64,000 bases of DNA from Thermogemmata fonticola (lineage in GTDB: Bacteria; Planctomycetota; Planctomycetia; Gemmatales; Gemmataceae): positions 1-64,000 of the forward strand of contig NZ_JACEFB010000014.1 of NCBI RefSeq assembly GCF_013694095.1, read 5' to 3'. The translations under genes were made by a program, and so were the position numbers. Shown here piece after piece: positions 19,853 through 30,092 of this stretch. The stretch's first letter is position 1. Every line of letters begins with the position of its first letter. The notes beneath the pieces were generated by a model. That model did not search any database. It worked only from the letters and a program-made list of their open reading frames with translations, and was not told the DNA's origin.

Positions 19853-19990
19853 TGCTCCGACTCCCGATGTTGCCACCAGGGGTGAGCTTTGTCCCCAAAC
19901 AAATATATCCCAGAGGGTGGCCTCTGCCCCTATATACGAGCAGGAGAGGGAAAAACTGACGAGGAGTGTGCGGAATCGAACTGCAGCCTA

Positions 19991-20032
19991 CGGAGCGGAA
20001 TCCGCAACCTGCGGAGCGGAGTCCGCGCTCAG
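19991..20032. promoter_or_regulatory. Paired palindromes upstream of the SAVED-like gene
   Basis: Two 21-nt units (from 19991 and 20012) each contain an inverted repeat, GCGGAATCCGC at 19995-20005 and GCGGAGTCCGC at 20016-20026. The 21-nt spacing puts them two helical turns apart, as for a tandem operator. They lie between the end of the DUF1501 gene and the start of the SAVED-like gene, both on the minus strand, so they could serve either as an operator or as part of a transcript end. Function is inferred. Confidence 0.35.
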
Positions 20033-20119
20033 GCCATTGGAGAAAAGGAAGTTATTCGCACCACCAGGGTAGTTTGGTGGCGCGGGGGAAGGGTTCCATC
20101 CACTTGCGGATAGGAACGG

Positions 20120-21505
20120 CTACATCAACTCGCGGATCGGAGTGGGGTCGTCCAGGATGGGAATGGGACGGCCCGTGTGGTCCTTGAAGGTGAGGTTGGG
20201 GTCGATACCGAGGTGGTGGTAAATGGTGGCGTGGAGGTTTTGAGGCGTGACCGCTTGCTGGACGGGATGTTCGCCGCGAGCATTGGTAGCACCGACGACG
20301 ACACCGCCGGGGATGCCGCCGCCCGCCAGCAGCACGGAGATAGCATTGCCCCAGTGGTCTCGTCCGGGCACCGGGTCATTGGGCAGGCCTTTATTGATCC
20401 GCGGAGTGCGGCCAAACTCTCCCATGACAATGACCAGCACCTGATCGAGCAGGCCGCGGACCTCTAAATCATCGAGCAGCGCGCTGACAGCCCGATCGAC
20501 CACAGGGACTTTGGTGCCGTGCCCGCGGTGGAGGGAGCTGTGGTCATCCCAGTGGGGCATATCGACGGTGACGAAGCGGACGCCCGCTTCTACCAACCGT
20601 CGGGCCATAAGGGTGTATCGACCCCAGGCGTTGGCGCCGTAACGCTCCGCCAGTTTCGCCGGCTCTCGTTCGATGTCGAAGGCGATGCGGGCCTGACTGC
20701 CGAGCATCAGATCCAGGGCTTGCTGCTGGAACTGATCCATCGACTGCATCACGCCGGACTGATCGACGTCTCGCCGCAATGTGTCGAAAGCGTGGAGCAG
20801 GTGCTGGCGCTCCTGAACCTGGGCCGCAGCCTCCCCAGAACCGGACAGATGCCGTAACCATTGCGGGGCGCGGATCGGGCGCGTGTCCGTGGCCCCCAGG
20901 TACTTGTTCTCCCGATCCACATCGAAGGGGCCATAGGCTCCGCCGAGATAGGCTGGACCCATGTAGCCGGGGAACAGGTAAACCGTTTCAGCCGAGGGAA
21001 GCCCGACATACGGGGGTAGGCCCGCTTTACGGGGGCCTTGAATCCGGGCTACGTAGGAACCGATCGAGGGGTATTTCTGCGGCAGATTGACGCTGTTAGA
21101 ACCGAGGCGGCCTGTGGTCATCCAGTGGGCCGCGGCGAAATGGTCCCCGTTATCGTGATGCAGTGAACGCAGCAAAGCCACCTTGCGGATCCGCTGAGCC
21201 ACTCCCGGCATCAACTCGCTGACGCATACTCCCGGAATTGCAGTTCGGCAGACGCCGAATGGCCCGCGGTATTCTTCCGGAGCTTCTGGCTTGGGGTCGA
21301 ACGTTTCCATGTGGCTGGGGCCGCCGTCGAGCCAGATGAGAATGACCGACTTTTCCCCGCTACCGGTTGTGGGTTGGGCAGCCTGGAGGCGGAAGTAATC
21401 GCTCAACGTCAAACCGGTCAGGCTCAGAACACCGGCGCGCAGAGCAGCCCGACGGGTCATTCCTGCACAATTTGTCTGCGGAGGGCCGGAATGGATCGTC
21501 AGCAT
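20120..21505 (-). CDS. DUF1501 family protein, Tat-exported
   Basis: This 461-residue protein belongs to the sulfatase-like DUF1501 family that is expanded in planctomycetes. The N-terminus has a twin-arginine pattern (TRRAALRAGVLSLTGL) followed by a hydrophobic stretch. Characteristic segments are VILIWLDGGPSHMETFDPK, RSLHHDNGDHFAAAHWMTTG and a C-terminal GEFGRTPRINKG...GRDHWG block. These genes often pair with a DUF1549/1553 cytochrome-like gene, but none is adjacent here. The biochemical role is not established. Confidence 0.9.
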   Translation of the reverse strand: MLTIHSGPPQTNCAGMTRRAALRAGVLSLTGLTLSDYFRLQAAQPTTGSGEKSVILIWLDGGPSHMETFDPKPEAPEEYRGPFGVCRTAIPGVCVSELMPGVAQRIRKVALLRSLHHDNGDHFAAAHWMTTGRLGSNSVNLPQKYPSIGSYVARIQGPRKAGLPPYVGLPSAETVYLFPGYMGPAYLGGAYGPFDVDRENKYLGATDTRPIRAPQWLRHLSGSGEAAAQVQERQHLLHAFDTLRRDVDQSGVMQSMDQFQQQALDLMLGSQARIAFDIEREPAKLAERYGANAWGRYTLMARRLVEAGVRFVTVDMPHWDDHSSLHRGHGTKVPVVDRAVSALLDDLEVRGLLDQVLVIVMGEFGRTPRINKGLPNDPVPGRDHWGNAISVLLAGGGIPGGVVVGATNARGEHPVQQAVTPQNLHATIYHHLGIDPNLTFKDHTGRPIPILDDPTPIRELM

Positions 21506-21622
21506 GGCGGGAACCCTTGATCAGCCAGGTGGGTCAATAGGTGGGATAGTCGTATGGGCAGGCATCCCTATATTAGCAACCGCTTGGCGAAGGTGAAAGG
21601 GGAAAAATCCAAGGTCTGAACA

Positions 21623-22564
21623 TTACATCGGATGACTCCAACCGCGGGGTGGAAGGGGTTGCCGGCGGCCATCGGGCAGTTCCAGCCAAAGAGTGGGGGG
21701 CAGGTCCGGTAGGCAAACGCCGATAGGGGTCAGGTGGGGAATGGGGGGATGGTCCAGTAGGCGTTGAGCTTGATCCGGGGCGAGGGTGAAGATCAGCTCG
21801 AAGTCTTCACCATCCTGGAGGGCGTGTTCCAAGGGGGAACGGCCGGTCTGCTGGCTCAGTGTGACAGCGGCGGGGGCGATGGGAATGTCCTGGGCGCGGA
21901 GCACGGCGCTGCACCGGCTTTGCTCGAGGATGTGGAACAGGTCTGCGGCCAGGCCGTCGCTGATGTCGCACATAGCATGCAGAGGCGCTGCCGCCAGCAA
22001 GGCCAGGGCTTCCCGGACGCGCGGGACAAAATCCAGGTGCTTGCCCAGGATACTGCCGCCCAAAGGGCCGGTGACGAAAATCCAGTCCCCCGCTTGCGCC
22101 CCGCCACGGGTGACATAACCCCGCTCATCGGCCTCGCCGAGCAGCGTGATGTTGATAGCCAAAGGAGCCGCCCAGCTATTCGTGTCCCCCCCTACAATCG
22201 GGAGATCGAAAGCCTCAGCCAGAGTGCGGATGCCCGTGTCGATTTCTTCCGCCAATTGGCGGGTGCTTAGGCCAGGGATGGGCGGATGCTGCGGTAGAGC
22301 CAGACTGACCAAAGCCGCATACGGATGGGCAGCCATAGCGGCGAGATCGCTAAGATTAGCAGCGAGGGCCTTGCGGCCTGCCCGTACCCCTCCGACTTCG
22401 GCCAGATGGAAATCGACGCCGTCCATGAGCATGTCGGTAGTCGCCAGCAAAGCCCGTTGGGGCGGGCGGAGTACGGCGGCGTCATCGCCGGGACCGAGCA
22501 ACATCCGGGGATCGGGCCGCGTGCGTTCACATAACCAGGCGATGTATTCGAATTCCCCATTCAT
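21623..22564 (-). CDS. thiL: Thiamine-monophosphate kinase
   Basis: ThiL phosphorylates thiamine monophosphate to thiamine diphosphate with ATP. The 313 residues are normal for the family. Landmarks are GEFEYIAWL at the start, the GPGDDAAVL metal/ATP motif, LMDGVDFHL, the GGDTNSW loop and LGEADERGYVTRGGAQAGD. The C-terminal half has the DISDGLAADLFHI motif. It is followed on the same strand by no obvious pathway partner, and other thi genes are not in the window. Confidence 0.95.
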   Translation of the reverse strand: MNGEFEYIAWLCERTRPDPRMLLGPGDDAAVLRPPQRALLATTDMLMDGVDFHLAEVGGVRAGRKALAANLSDLAAMAAHPYAALVSLALPQHPPIPGLSTRQLAEEIDTGIRTLAEAFDLPIVGGDTNSWAAPLAINITLLGEADERGYVTRGGAQAGDWIFVTGPLGGSILGKHLDFVPRVREALALLAAAPLHAMCDISDGLAADLFHILEQSRCSAVLRAQDIPIAPAAVTLSQQTGRSPLEHALQDGEDFELIFTLAPDQAQRLLDHPPIPHLTPIGVCLPDLPPTLWLELPDGRRQPLPPRGWSHPM

Positions 22565-22704
22565 GACGAACGACCTGGATTGCCTCGGGGCAGGTAACTG
22601 ATTCCCTCCAGCCGGAGGTGAATCGCTGCTTCGCCCCTTCCGGCATCAACTATCGAACGGCTTACTAGGTGGACCGGGGTGGACTGGTTTAGCGTCATGG
22701 CGAT

Positions 22705-23343
22705 TCACTGCCGACGCAGCGACATCCACCAGGCCTCCCGCCAAGGGCGAACATCCACCGCTACCATCTGGGCGTGGGAAGCTGCTTGGAGGCCGATGTC
22801 GGTGTCTTCAAAGACGACACAGGTGGCAGGGGGCACACCCAGGCGGCGGGCGGCTTCCAGAAAGACATCCGGTTCTGGCTTGTGCCGGGGCGTGTCCTCC
22901 GCTGTTACCAGCACGTCAAACCAATCCAGTAAGTCGAGATGAACCAGGGTCCGGGTAATCGTGTGGCGGTAACCGCCGGAAGCGACAGCGAGGGGCAATT
23001 GGCCGCGATAGCGGGCGGCGATTCGAACCACCGGCTCGATCCGGCGCACCTCCTGGAGATGACGCAGGAAGGTTTCCTCCTTGCAATGCACCATCCGTTC
23101 CACTTCGACCTCACTGAGGGATACACCAGCGTCCTGGGCGAGCACCCGGATGATCTGGGCCGTGGGCATGCCTCCCATGGCGTAAAACCGGTCTTCCGGG
23201 AATGGAATGCCATAGGGCCGGAGCATGCTCAGCCAGGCGCAATAATGCGCGGGCATGGTGTCCGCCAAGGTGCCATCGCAATCGAAGATCAGCGCCGCCG
23301 TACCAGGCGGTGGGGCCCATTCCTGCGAGGATTTCATCGTCAT
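22705..23343 (-). CDS. HAD-superfamily phosphatase/phosphomutase (beta-PGM-like)
   Basis: The 212-residue product has the full HAD set: the nucleophile motif IFDCDGTLADT, a helical cap, Ser/Thr in LAVASGGYRHT, Lys in EDTPRHKPEPDVFL and the acidic motif VVFEDTDIGLQAA. The cap and spacing resemble beta-phosphoglucomutases and related sugar phosphatases. The frame is open back to 23481, but that extension has no family similarity. The ATG at 23343 sits just before the conserved core. The start is uncertain because no ideal ribosome-binding site precedes either choice. The substrate is unknown. Confidence 0.82.
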   Translation of the reverse strand: MTMKSSQEWAPPPGTAALIFDCDGTLADTMPAHYCAWLSMLRPYGIPFPEDRFYAMGGMPTAQIIRVLAQDAGVSLSEVEVERMVHCKEETFLRHLQEVRRIEPVVRIAARYRGQLPLAVASGGYRHTITRTLVHLDLLDWFDVLVTAEDTPRHKPEPDVFLEAARRLGVPPATCVVFEDTDIGLQAASHAQMVAVDVRPWREAWWMSLRRQ

Positions 23344-23484
23344 GCCGTTAGCATAGGAATTCCTTTCTCGTGGTAACAGGCAGACTTTGTCGTTCGCTAG
23401 CCGCCGCGGGATTGTCTCCGCGGGGAGGACCAGCAGAGTAGCTGTTTGGCCAGTTGGAGCAGGAGAGGTTTGGACAGCCATACG

Positions 23485-24438
<954 letters not shown>

Positions 24439-24680
24439 AGCAGCGTCTCCAGCAGCTCGTGGGAGAGACTCGGTACAATTGAGAGACAAAAGAGAGTTAC
24501 GAGTCATGATAAATCCGCTTGCAGCCCCATGCTAGTGAAAATCAGCTGTAATCTGAGAATCATCGATTAGCCCAATCCGAAGCGCTTGTGAGAATGTCGG
24601 GCCCTGTTCAATATGCCGTCATAAGACTGGGCCTGGCTGGGGTTGAAGTAAGGAGGTGGTTCCGGCGGCAGGTTCAGCAC

Positions 24681-27600
24681 CTAGACCGCTTCCACACGGG
24701 TTGTGCCATCGATGAGGCGGAAGCGATAGCCGTTGGGGAAGGCGTCCGCGAACTCTTCCTGATGGCTGACGAGCAAGATGCATTTGAGATACTGGCCGAG
24801 CTTGCGTAATTCCTGGACCATGACCTGCCGGCCTTCACGATCCAGGCAACCGAAGCCTTCATCGATGATGACGCACTCTATCGGCTGGTGGCGGTGGCTG
24901 ACATACTGGCCGATGCCCAGAGCCAAGGCGACGGCTACGCGGAACTTCTGGCTGCCACTGAGATAGGCGATAGGAATTGCTTCGCCCCCGCTGCGCCGAT
25001 TGATGCACTCCAAGTCCAAGGCCCGGTCCGGACCGCTCCCATCCTCCGTTTGCGTTCGTTGCAGGTAGAGCGTGCCGTCGCTGAGGCGGTCGAGTATACA
25101 ATTGGCGTAACTAACAATCTGTTCCTCAGCCTTACGCAGCAGGTACAATTGCAACCCCTCGCGACCCAGGAGCTGGCCTAGTTTCTTCCACCGACTCTGC
25201 TCCAATTCTACTTCCCGGAGGCGTTCTTCCAGGTCGGCCCGTTCCTTCTGGTGCCGACGGAGCGTCTCGAACTCGACGCTTGCGGCCATCCAACGTTGAT
25301 GCAAGAGGTTGTCCTGCTTTTTGACCTGCTCAATCTGTTTGTCCCATTCGGCAGGATCGCGGCGGACTTCTGGTGGAAATGCCCGTTCCCGCTCTTGCAG
25401 TATCTGGAGCTGCTGTTGTAGTTCCTGCTGCTGTTGCTGGGCTTGTTGCAACTGCTGGTACAACGTCTCGACCGAGCGCTGTTCCAGTTCCGCTTGTTCT
25501 TGTTTCCATGCATGCCATTGACGCAATCCCGCGTTGTTGACCGCCTGCTGCCAGGCAGGGGGGAGGCGGCGTTCCTCCCGCTCGATTTGCTGCTGGAAGT
25601 GTTTCTGTTTCTCTTCTTCCGCTTTGCATTCGCTCTGCAGGCGGGTTCGAGTATTTTCCCGTTCGCGGATTGCGTTCTCCCGGCGTTGCATCTCGTTTTC
25701 CAGCGCCCGGATCGTCTTTTGCCGCGTTTCGATCTCTTGCTGAAGGACGGCGTCCTGGGTTTGGAGTTGTTGCTGTTGTTGCCGGATGGAAGCGGGATCG
25801 ACGTGGGGAGGAAGTTTCCGCTGGAGATCGTCCCGCTGCTGGAGGGTCTGCTTCCATTGGGCCTGAAGCACAAGGAGGCGGTCGCGCTGTTTGCGTAGGT
25901 CGTCGGCTCGGCTTTTGAGAACAGGAAGGCGTTTGATTTCGTCGCTCAACTGTGTCAGGTCCTCACGGGAAGGATAGGTGATGGCAGTCCAATCCACCGG
26001 AGGCTGGGAGCCGAAATTGGCCTGGCATTCCGGACTCAGCCGCCGCCAAGCATCGGTGCACTCGGCCTGGAGGGTTTGAATCTGTTCCGCCAGTTGCTGA
26101 GCACGCTGTTTGGCTTGTGAAAACTGCTCGCGGAGGTGCTCCAAGTGCTGGCGGGCTTGCTCGTAGGCTTGTTTTACCTCCTCATTTTGCTGCCGGATTT
26201 TCCGGGCTTCGATCTGGGCGGTGTGAAGGTCCGCTTGGGAAGCGGCGAGGGCATTCTGGCGGCGGTGTTCCTCGGCTGCGTAATGTTCCGCCGTTAGCGG
26301 TTGGCCGCAGAGACTGCACGTGGGCGCTCCCCGCAGGCTGTGAAACTCCTCCAACTGCCGGCGAGCCTGTTGCTCCAACGTTTGGGCTTGAATCAAGCGC
26401 TGCTGGACTGCCTCGTAAGCTCGCTGGGTCTGGTCCCGTTGCTGTTCCAGGGACTGGAGGTGTTGCCGGGCCTGTTGCCCTTGGGCGAACAGCTTTTGCT
26501 CCTGAGTCTGCGCCTCGCGCAGTTGAGCGACGGCCTGATGCAACCGGCTCTGCTGCCGGTGCAGGTGCTCCAGATGGGAGTAGTCCTCCTTTCGACGGCT
26601 GAGCCGATCGACTTCAGCGTCCAGTTTGCGGGATTGCTCTTCTAGGTCCGCCGGGTAGGGGTGTATTGCTTCTTCCAACCTTTGGATTGTTTCTTCCACC
26701 TGCTTCCATTGGTCCAGAAGGGCCACCAGAGGGGCCAGTTCCAGAAGGCGGCGCTGGATGGCCTCGCGCTGGGTCCGGTCCTGTTCGAGTTGCTGCTTGT
26801 GGGCAGTGTACTCCTCCTGGCGGCGGCGCTGCTCTTCCTGGAGGCGGGCGAGTTCGGTCTGAAGGGTGGCGAGTTCCTGGCGGATACGGCTGAGGCGGTT
26901 CAGGGATTCCTGGATGTTCTGCCGCGTGGTGATGATGGTCTCAACCCCAGGGAGGTGCTGGCGCAGTTCGCACCAGCGATGGTAGTCCCGCTCGATGGTG
27001 GGGGCTTGACGGCAGAGGGCTTGCGTCTGAGCCAGGCGCTGCTGGCATTCCTGAAGTTGCTGGCGGACTTCCACCCAGCGGATGCTTTCGCCGCGCCAGC
27101 GGTGCAACTCTTCCGAGCGTTCCCTACAGGCTTGGAGTTCATGTTCCGCTTGCTGGAGGGCTTGTTCGGCCTGCTGTAACTGCTCGTCTGTGACCGTGGG
27201 GATGCTATCGTACTGCTGGCGGACTGCCTCCCATTGAGTACGGGCATTTCTGTATTTCTCTTCAGCACACTGGTAGAGGCGATCGTAGCGCTCCAGATCG
27301 ACGACGTGTTTGAGGACCTCAAATCGTTCCTTGGGTTTGTATTGCAGCAATTTCTCGGCTTGACCCTGAAGCAGAAGCACAGAGGAGGTGAAAGTTTCAT
27401 AGTCGAAACCGAGCAGATGTTTGATCCAGTTTTTGAACCCTTCCTCCTTGTCGGTATTCGGGATGGGGACCCAGGTGTCGGAGTGCCGTTCGTAAGCCTG
27501 CCGTGTGCCACTCGCCCGTGTTTTGCCTCCTTTGCTACGGAGTTTTTTGAGGGTGCGGTAGACGCGGTAGTGCCTGTTGCGGATGCGGAATTGGAAGTCC

Positions 27601-27818
27601 ACCTCCAGCGCCTGGGCCTGTTTATGGATCAGTTCCTCGGCATTTTGCTGTCCGCCGCGGTGGGCGTTGAACAAGGCATAGGTGATTGCATCGAAGATCG
27701 TGGATTTGCCGCTGCCGTTAGGACCCGCCAGGACCCATAACGACGCTCCTTCAAAAGTGATAGTCTGTTCTTCCTTGTAGGAAAGGAAGCCTTTGAGTCG
27801 GATGCGGACCGGGATCAT
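24681..27818 (-). CDS. sbcC: SbcC/Rad50-like exonuclease subunit ATPase
   Basis: A 1045-residue SMC-like ATPase of the SbcCD DNA-end-processing complex. The N-terminus has the Walker A loop AGPNGSGKSTIFDA. Long Gln/Arg/Glu-rich coiled coils flank a zinc hook (CSLCG) near the middle. The C-terminus has the signature-like LSGSQKFRVAVALAL and the Walker B region VIIDEGFGCLD followed by VSHQEEF. An sbcD nuclease gene would usually be adjacent and upstream, but the 254 nt upstream hold none, and the next gene is an SDR. Confidence 0.92.
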   Translation of the reverse strand: MIPVRIRLKGFLSYKEEQTITFEGASLWVLAGPNGSGKSTIFDAITYALFNAHRGGQQNAEELIHKQAQALEVDFQFRIRNRHYRVYRTLKKLRSKGGKTRASGTRQAYERHSDTWVPIPNTDKEEGFKNWIKHLLGFDYETFTSSVLLLQGQAEKLLQYKPKERFEVLKHVVDLERYDRLYQCAEEKYRNARTQWEAVRQQYDSIPTVTDEQLQQAEQALQQAEHELQACRERSEELHRWRGESIRWVEVRQQLQECQQRLAQTQALCRQAPTIERDYHRWCELRQHLPGVETIITTRQNIQESLNRLSRIRQELATLQTELARLQEEQRRRQEEYTAHKQQLEQDRTQREAIQRRLLELAPLVALLDQWKQVEETIQRLEEAIHPYPADLEEQSRKLDAEVDRLSRRKEDYSHLEHLHRQQSRLHQAVAQLREAQTQEQKLFAQGQQARQHLQSLEQQRDQTQRAYEAVQQRLIQAQTLEQQARRQLEEFHSLRGAPTCSLCGQPLTAEHYAAEEHRRQNALAASQADLHTAQIEARKIRQQNEEVKQAYEQARQHLEHLREQFSQAKQRAQQLAEQIQTLQAECTDAWRRLSPECQANFGSQPPVDWTAITYPSREDLTQLSDEIKRLPVLKSRADDLRKQRDRLLVLQAQWKQTLQQRDDLQRKLPPHVDPASIRQQQQQLQTQDAVLQQEIETRQKTIRALENEMQRRENAIRERENTRTRLQSECKAEEEKQKHFQQQIEREERRLPPAWQQAVNNAGLRQWHAWKQEQAELEQRSVETLYQQLQQAQQQQQELQQQLQILQERERAFPPEVRRDPAEWDKQIEQVKKQDNLLHQRWMAASVEFETLRRHQKERADLEERLREVELEQSRWKKLGQLLGREGLQLYLLRKAEEQIVSYANCILDRLSDGTLYLQRTQTEDGSGPDRALDLECINRRSGGEAIPIAYLSGSQKFRVAVALALGIGQYVSHRHQPIECVIIDEGFGCLDREGRQVMVQELRKLGQYLKCILLVSHQEEFADAFPNGYRFRLIDGTTRVEAV

Positions 27819-28072
27819 ACCTACCTCTCCAACCGCCGAATGGCTCTATTTCCTTGTACACTCGGCAGGTTCCGCTGCCTATGCCAGTTGTGGTGTTACC
27901 AGGGAGCGGCTGTAGAGAGAGGACATTCGATTGGGTGGTTATAGATGGAGGGCAGTCGATGAGAGGCTGGCCGTCGGAGGGCGTCTCAGGCGGCGATCGT
28001 GGGTGGGGATGGGGCCGGCGAGACAGAAAGGGGGCAGGATCGAGGGAGGACCTGGCAGAGGATTCGGGCTAG

Positions 28073-29122
28073 TCAGGCGACGGGGAAGTTATTTTTGTAC
28101 CACTGCAAGGTGGTTTGCATGGCTTGATGGAAGGGGGTAGGGGGTTCGTAGCCGAGGCGCTGGCGGGCCTTGGCGATGGAGAAGTCGAGATTGAGGCCGG
28201 CGAATTTGAGCTGGGCTTGAGTGAGGCGTGGGGGGTGAGGGCGATTTTCCCGCCGAAACTTGCTTTCACGCCAATGGGCCAACAGGCGAGCCAGCCAGAT
28301 GGGGATCGGGGGGAAGGCACGCGGGCGGGGCAATCCCAAACCATCGGCTACGGTCTCGAAAAAGGTTCGCTTGCTGACATGTTCGCCATCAGTGATGTTG
28401 AAAATTTCCCCCACCACCTTCTCGTTCGGCGCCTCGATGGCTAGCAGAATGGCATGGAGCAGATTGCCGACATAGGTGGTGTTGAGAGCATATCGGCCTC
28501 CGGCGATGTATAAGACGCTGCGTTCCTTCAGGCGTGCCGCCAGCCGGGGAAGCAAGGTCCGATCCCGTGGGCCGTAGATAAATCCGGGACGGAGAATGAC
28601 GACCGGTAACTGCTGCTTGCGGTGGTATTGCAAGATGAGGCGTTCCGCTTCGACCTTGGACTGGGTGTAACCGTCGATGTGGCGTTCGGGCAAAGGTTCG
28701 CTTTCATCGGTGCCGTAGTGATGCCGTGCCTCGTAAACCCCCAAGGTGCTCAGATGGATGAAGCGGTGCAAAGGTCGACCTAAAGCTGCATCACACAGTG
28801 CTCGCAACCCCTCGACATTGACCCGGCGATACTCCTCATGCGGCCCCCAATCGCCGACCTTGGCGGCACAGTGCACAACTAAATCGACCCCCTCCAGGGC
28901 AGCAGGGAGAGAGGCTGGGTCCGTCAGGTCGCCCCGCACCACCGTGGCGCCCCATTGCTCTAGAAAGCGGGTCTCCGTGCCGGGACGTACCAAGGCGCGG
29001 ACATTGTCGCCCCGCTGGCATAAGCCTTCCACCACGTGGGAACCGACAAATCCCGTTGCTCCGGTGACTAACGCCGTGTAACGCCGCCGTGCAGCGCCCC
29101 TTTCGTCTATGGCTGCCGTCAT
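28073..29122 (-). CDS. NAD-dependent epimerase/3-beta-HSD-like SDR (OleD-like paralogue)
   Basis: A 349-residue extended SDR with a TGATGFVGSHV nucleotide loop, DLTDPASL, VVHCAAKVGDWGPHEEY, and the active-site pair LSTLGVYEA and YTQSKVEAE. It resembles OleD at 13042-14034 in several blocks (compare HCAAKVGDWG with HTAAKAGIWG). It could act on a sterol, hopanoid or sugar nucleotide, and the substrate cannot be read from sequence. It is alone on its strand, convergent to the region before sbcC. Confidence 0.85.
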   Translation of the reverse strand: MTAAIDERGAARRRYTALVTGATGFVGSHVVEGLCQRGDNVRALVRPGTETRFLEQWGATVVRGDLTDPASLPAALEGVDLVVHCAAKVGDWGPHEEYRRVNVEGLRALCDAALGRPLHRFIHLSTLGVYEARHHYGTDESEPLPERHIDGYTQSKVEAERLILQYHRKQQLPVVILRPGFIYGPRDRTLLPRLAARLKERSVLYIAGGRYALNTTYVGNLLHAILLAIEAPNEKVVGEIFNITDGEHVSKRTFFETVADGLGLPRPRAFPPIPIWLARLLAHWRESKFRRENRPHPPRLTQAQLKFAGLNLDFSIAKARQRLGYEPPTPFHQAMQTTLQWYKNNFPVA

Positions 29123-29497
29123 AACGTTTTTATCCTTCTGCTGCTGGCCATAAGTCGTATCTATCCGTCCAAGGCAGCCCGCATCCTTCGCGGATTTACC
29201 GGGAGCGGCCCTCTCCGGGCGGTTCCTAGACCATAGCCCTGGGAAGTAGAATTGCCGCCAGGCGATCCCTCATGCTTATGCTAGGAAAAGGAGGATTTCC
29301 GGGGTACGCCGTTGTGGCAGTCTGGAATGTTCCGGGCATCTCCGGACACAACGCCGAGGCCGACATAACCGGCGGGCAGAGACTCCTCCGACTGTCCCAT
29401 GCCTGCTATCGCCCCGTCGGGGAGAGGGAAACCAGAGGGAAGCTGTTAAGAAGGCTGGGTGTGAAATGATCTTTGCTACAAAGAGGGAAGGCCGGAC
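29123..29497. other. Intergenic, no convincing gene
   Basis: A divergent spacer between the SDR gene and the GGCT-like gene. A 65-codon frame at 29272-29469 has no recognisable motif and poor codon use. GGGAAGG just before 29498 is the ribosome-binding site of the next gene. Confidence 0.55.
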
Positions 29498-29875
29498 ATG
29501 AAATGGCTTTTTGTTTATGGCAGTTTGCGCCGCGGTCAGGAAAACCATCACTGGCTGGCCGGACAACGATTCCAGGGTGAAGCAGTGACCCGGAAGTGCT
29601 ACCGCTTGGTACAGCACGCAGGATACCCCGCCCTGGTGGTGGCGAAAAGCGAACAGGAAGCCCAGACGATTGCGGGAGAAGTCTGGGAAGTAACGGAGGA
29701 GTGCTTGGCTGCTCTGGATGCCTTCGAAGAAGTGCCCCGCCTCTACGTGCGGCAAAGCGTTTGTCTGGCCGATTCCTGGCCGCAAGAGGTGGAGGCCTAT
29801 TTCCTCTCCCCCCAGCAGGCAGATTGGGCCGCGGGGAACAAAATGCCCCAAGGCAAATCCGCAAAATCGGTGTAA
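29498..29875 (+). CDS. Gamma-glutamylcyclotransferase-like (GGCT/AIG2) protein
   Basis: A 125-residue single-domain protein with the family N-terminus MKWLFVYGSLRRGQENHHWL (YGSL substrate loop) and the conserved acidic segment AALDAFEEVP that supplies the catalytic Glu. Members cleave gamma-glutamyl amines or peptides to 5-oxoproline, but bacterial members are often uncharacterised. The start is supported by GGGAAGG upstream. It is shorter at the C-terminus than eukaryotic enzymes, as is usual for bacterial members. Confidence 0.85.
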   Translation: MKWLFVYGSLRRGQENHHWLAGQRFQGEAVTRKCYRLVQHAGYPALVVAKSEQEAQTIAGEVWEVTEECLAALDAFEEVPRLYVRQSVCLADSWPQEVEAYFLSPQQADWAAGNKMPQGKSAKSV

Positions 29876-30092
29876 CCGCCCAAAAAAATCCCGCCGTGGT
29901 AAAATATCGATCGCGCTGGCACGAATACCCCACTAGAACCTCAGACCGGGGTAAACCACGTAAGTGGAATGGTCCAATCTCATGGACCTCCTGTGCGGAG
30001 TGTTGGGCTTCTACCTTGTGCACGGGAACAAAGGAGGTGGGAACCGTTCCGAACCTTGATGATCGTCCCCATCTTCATGGGAGGGTTTAACC

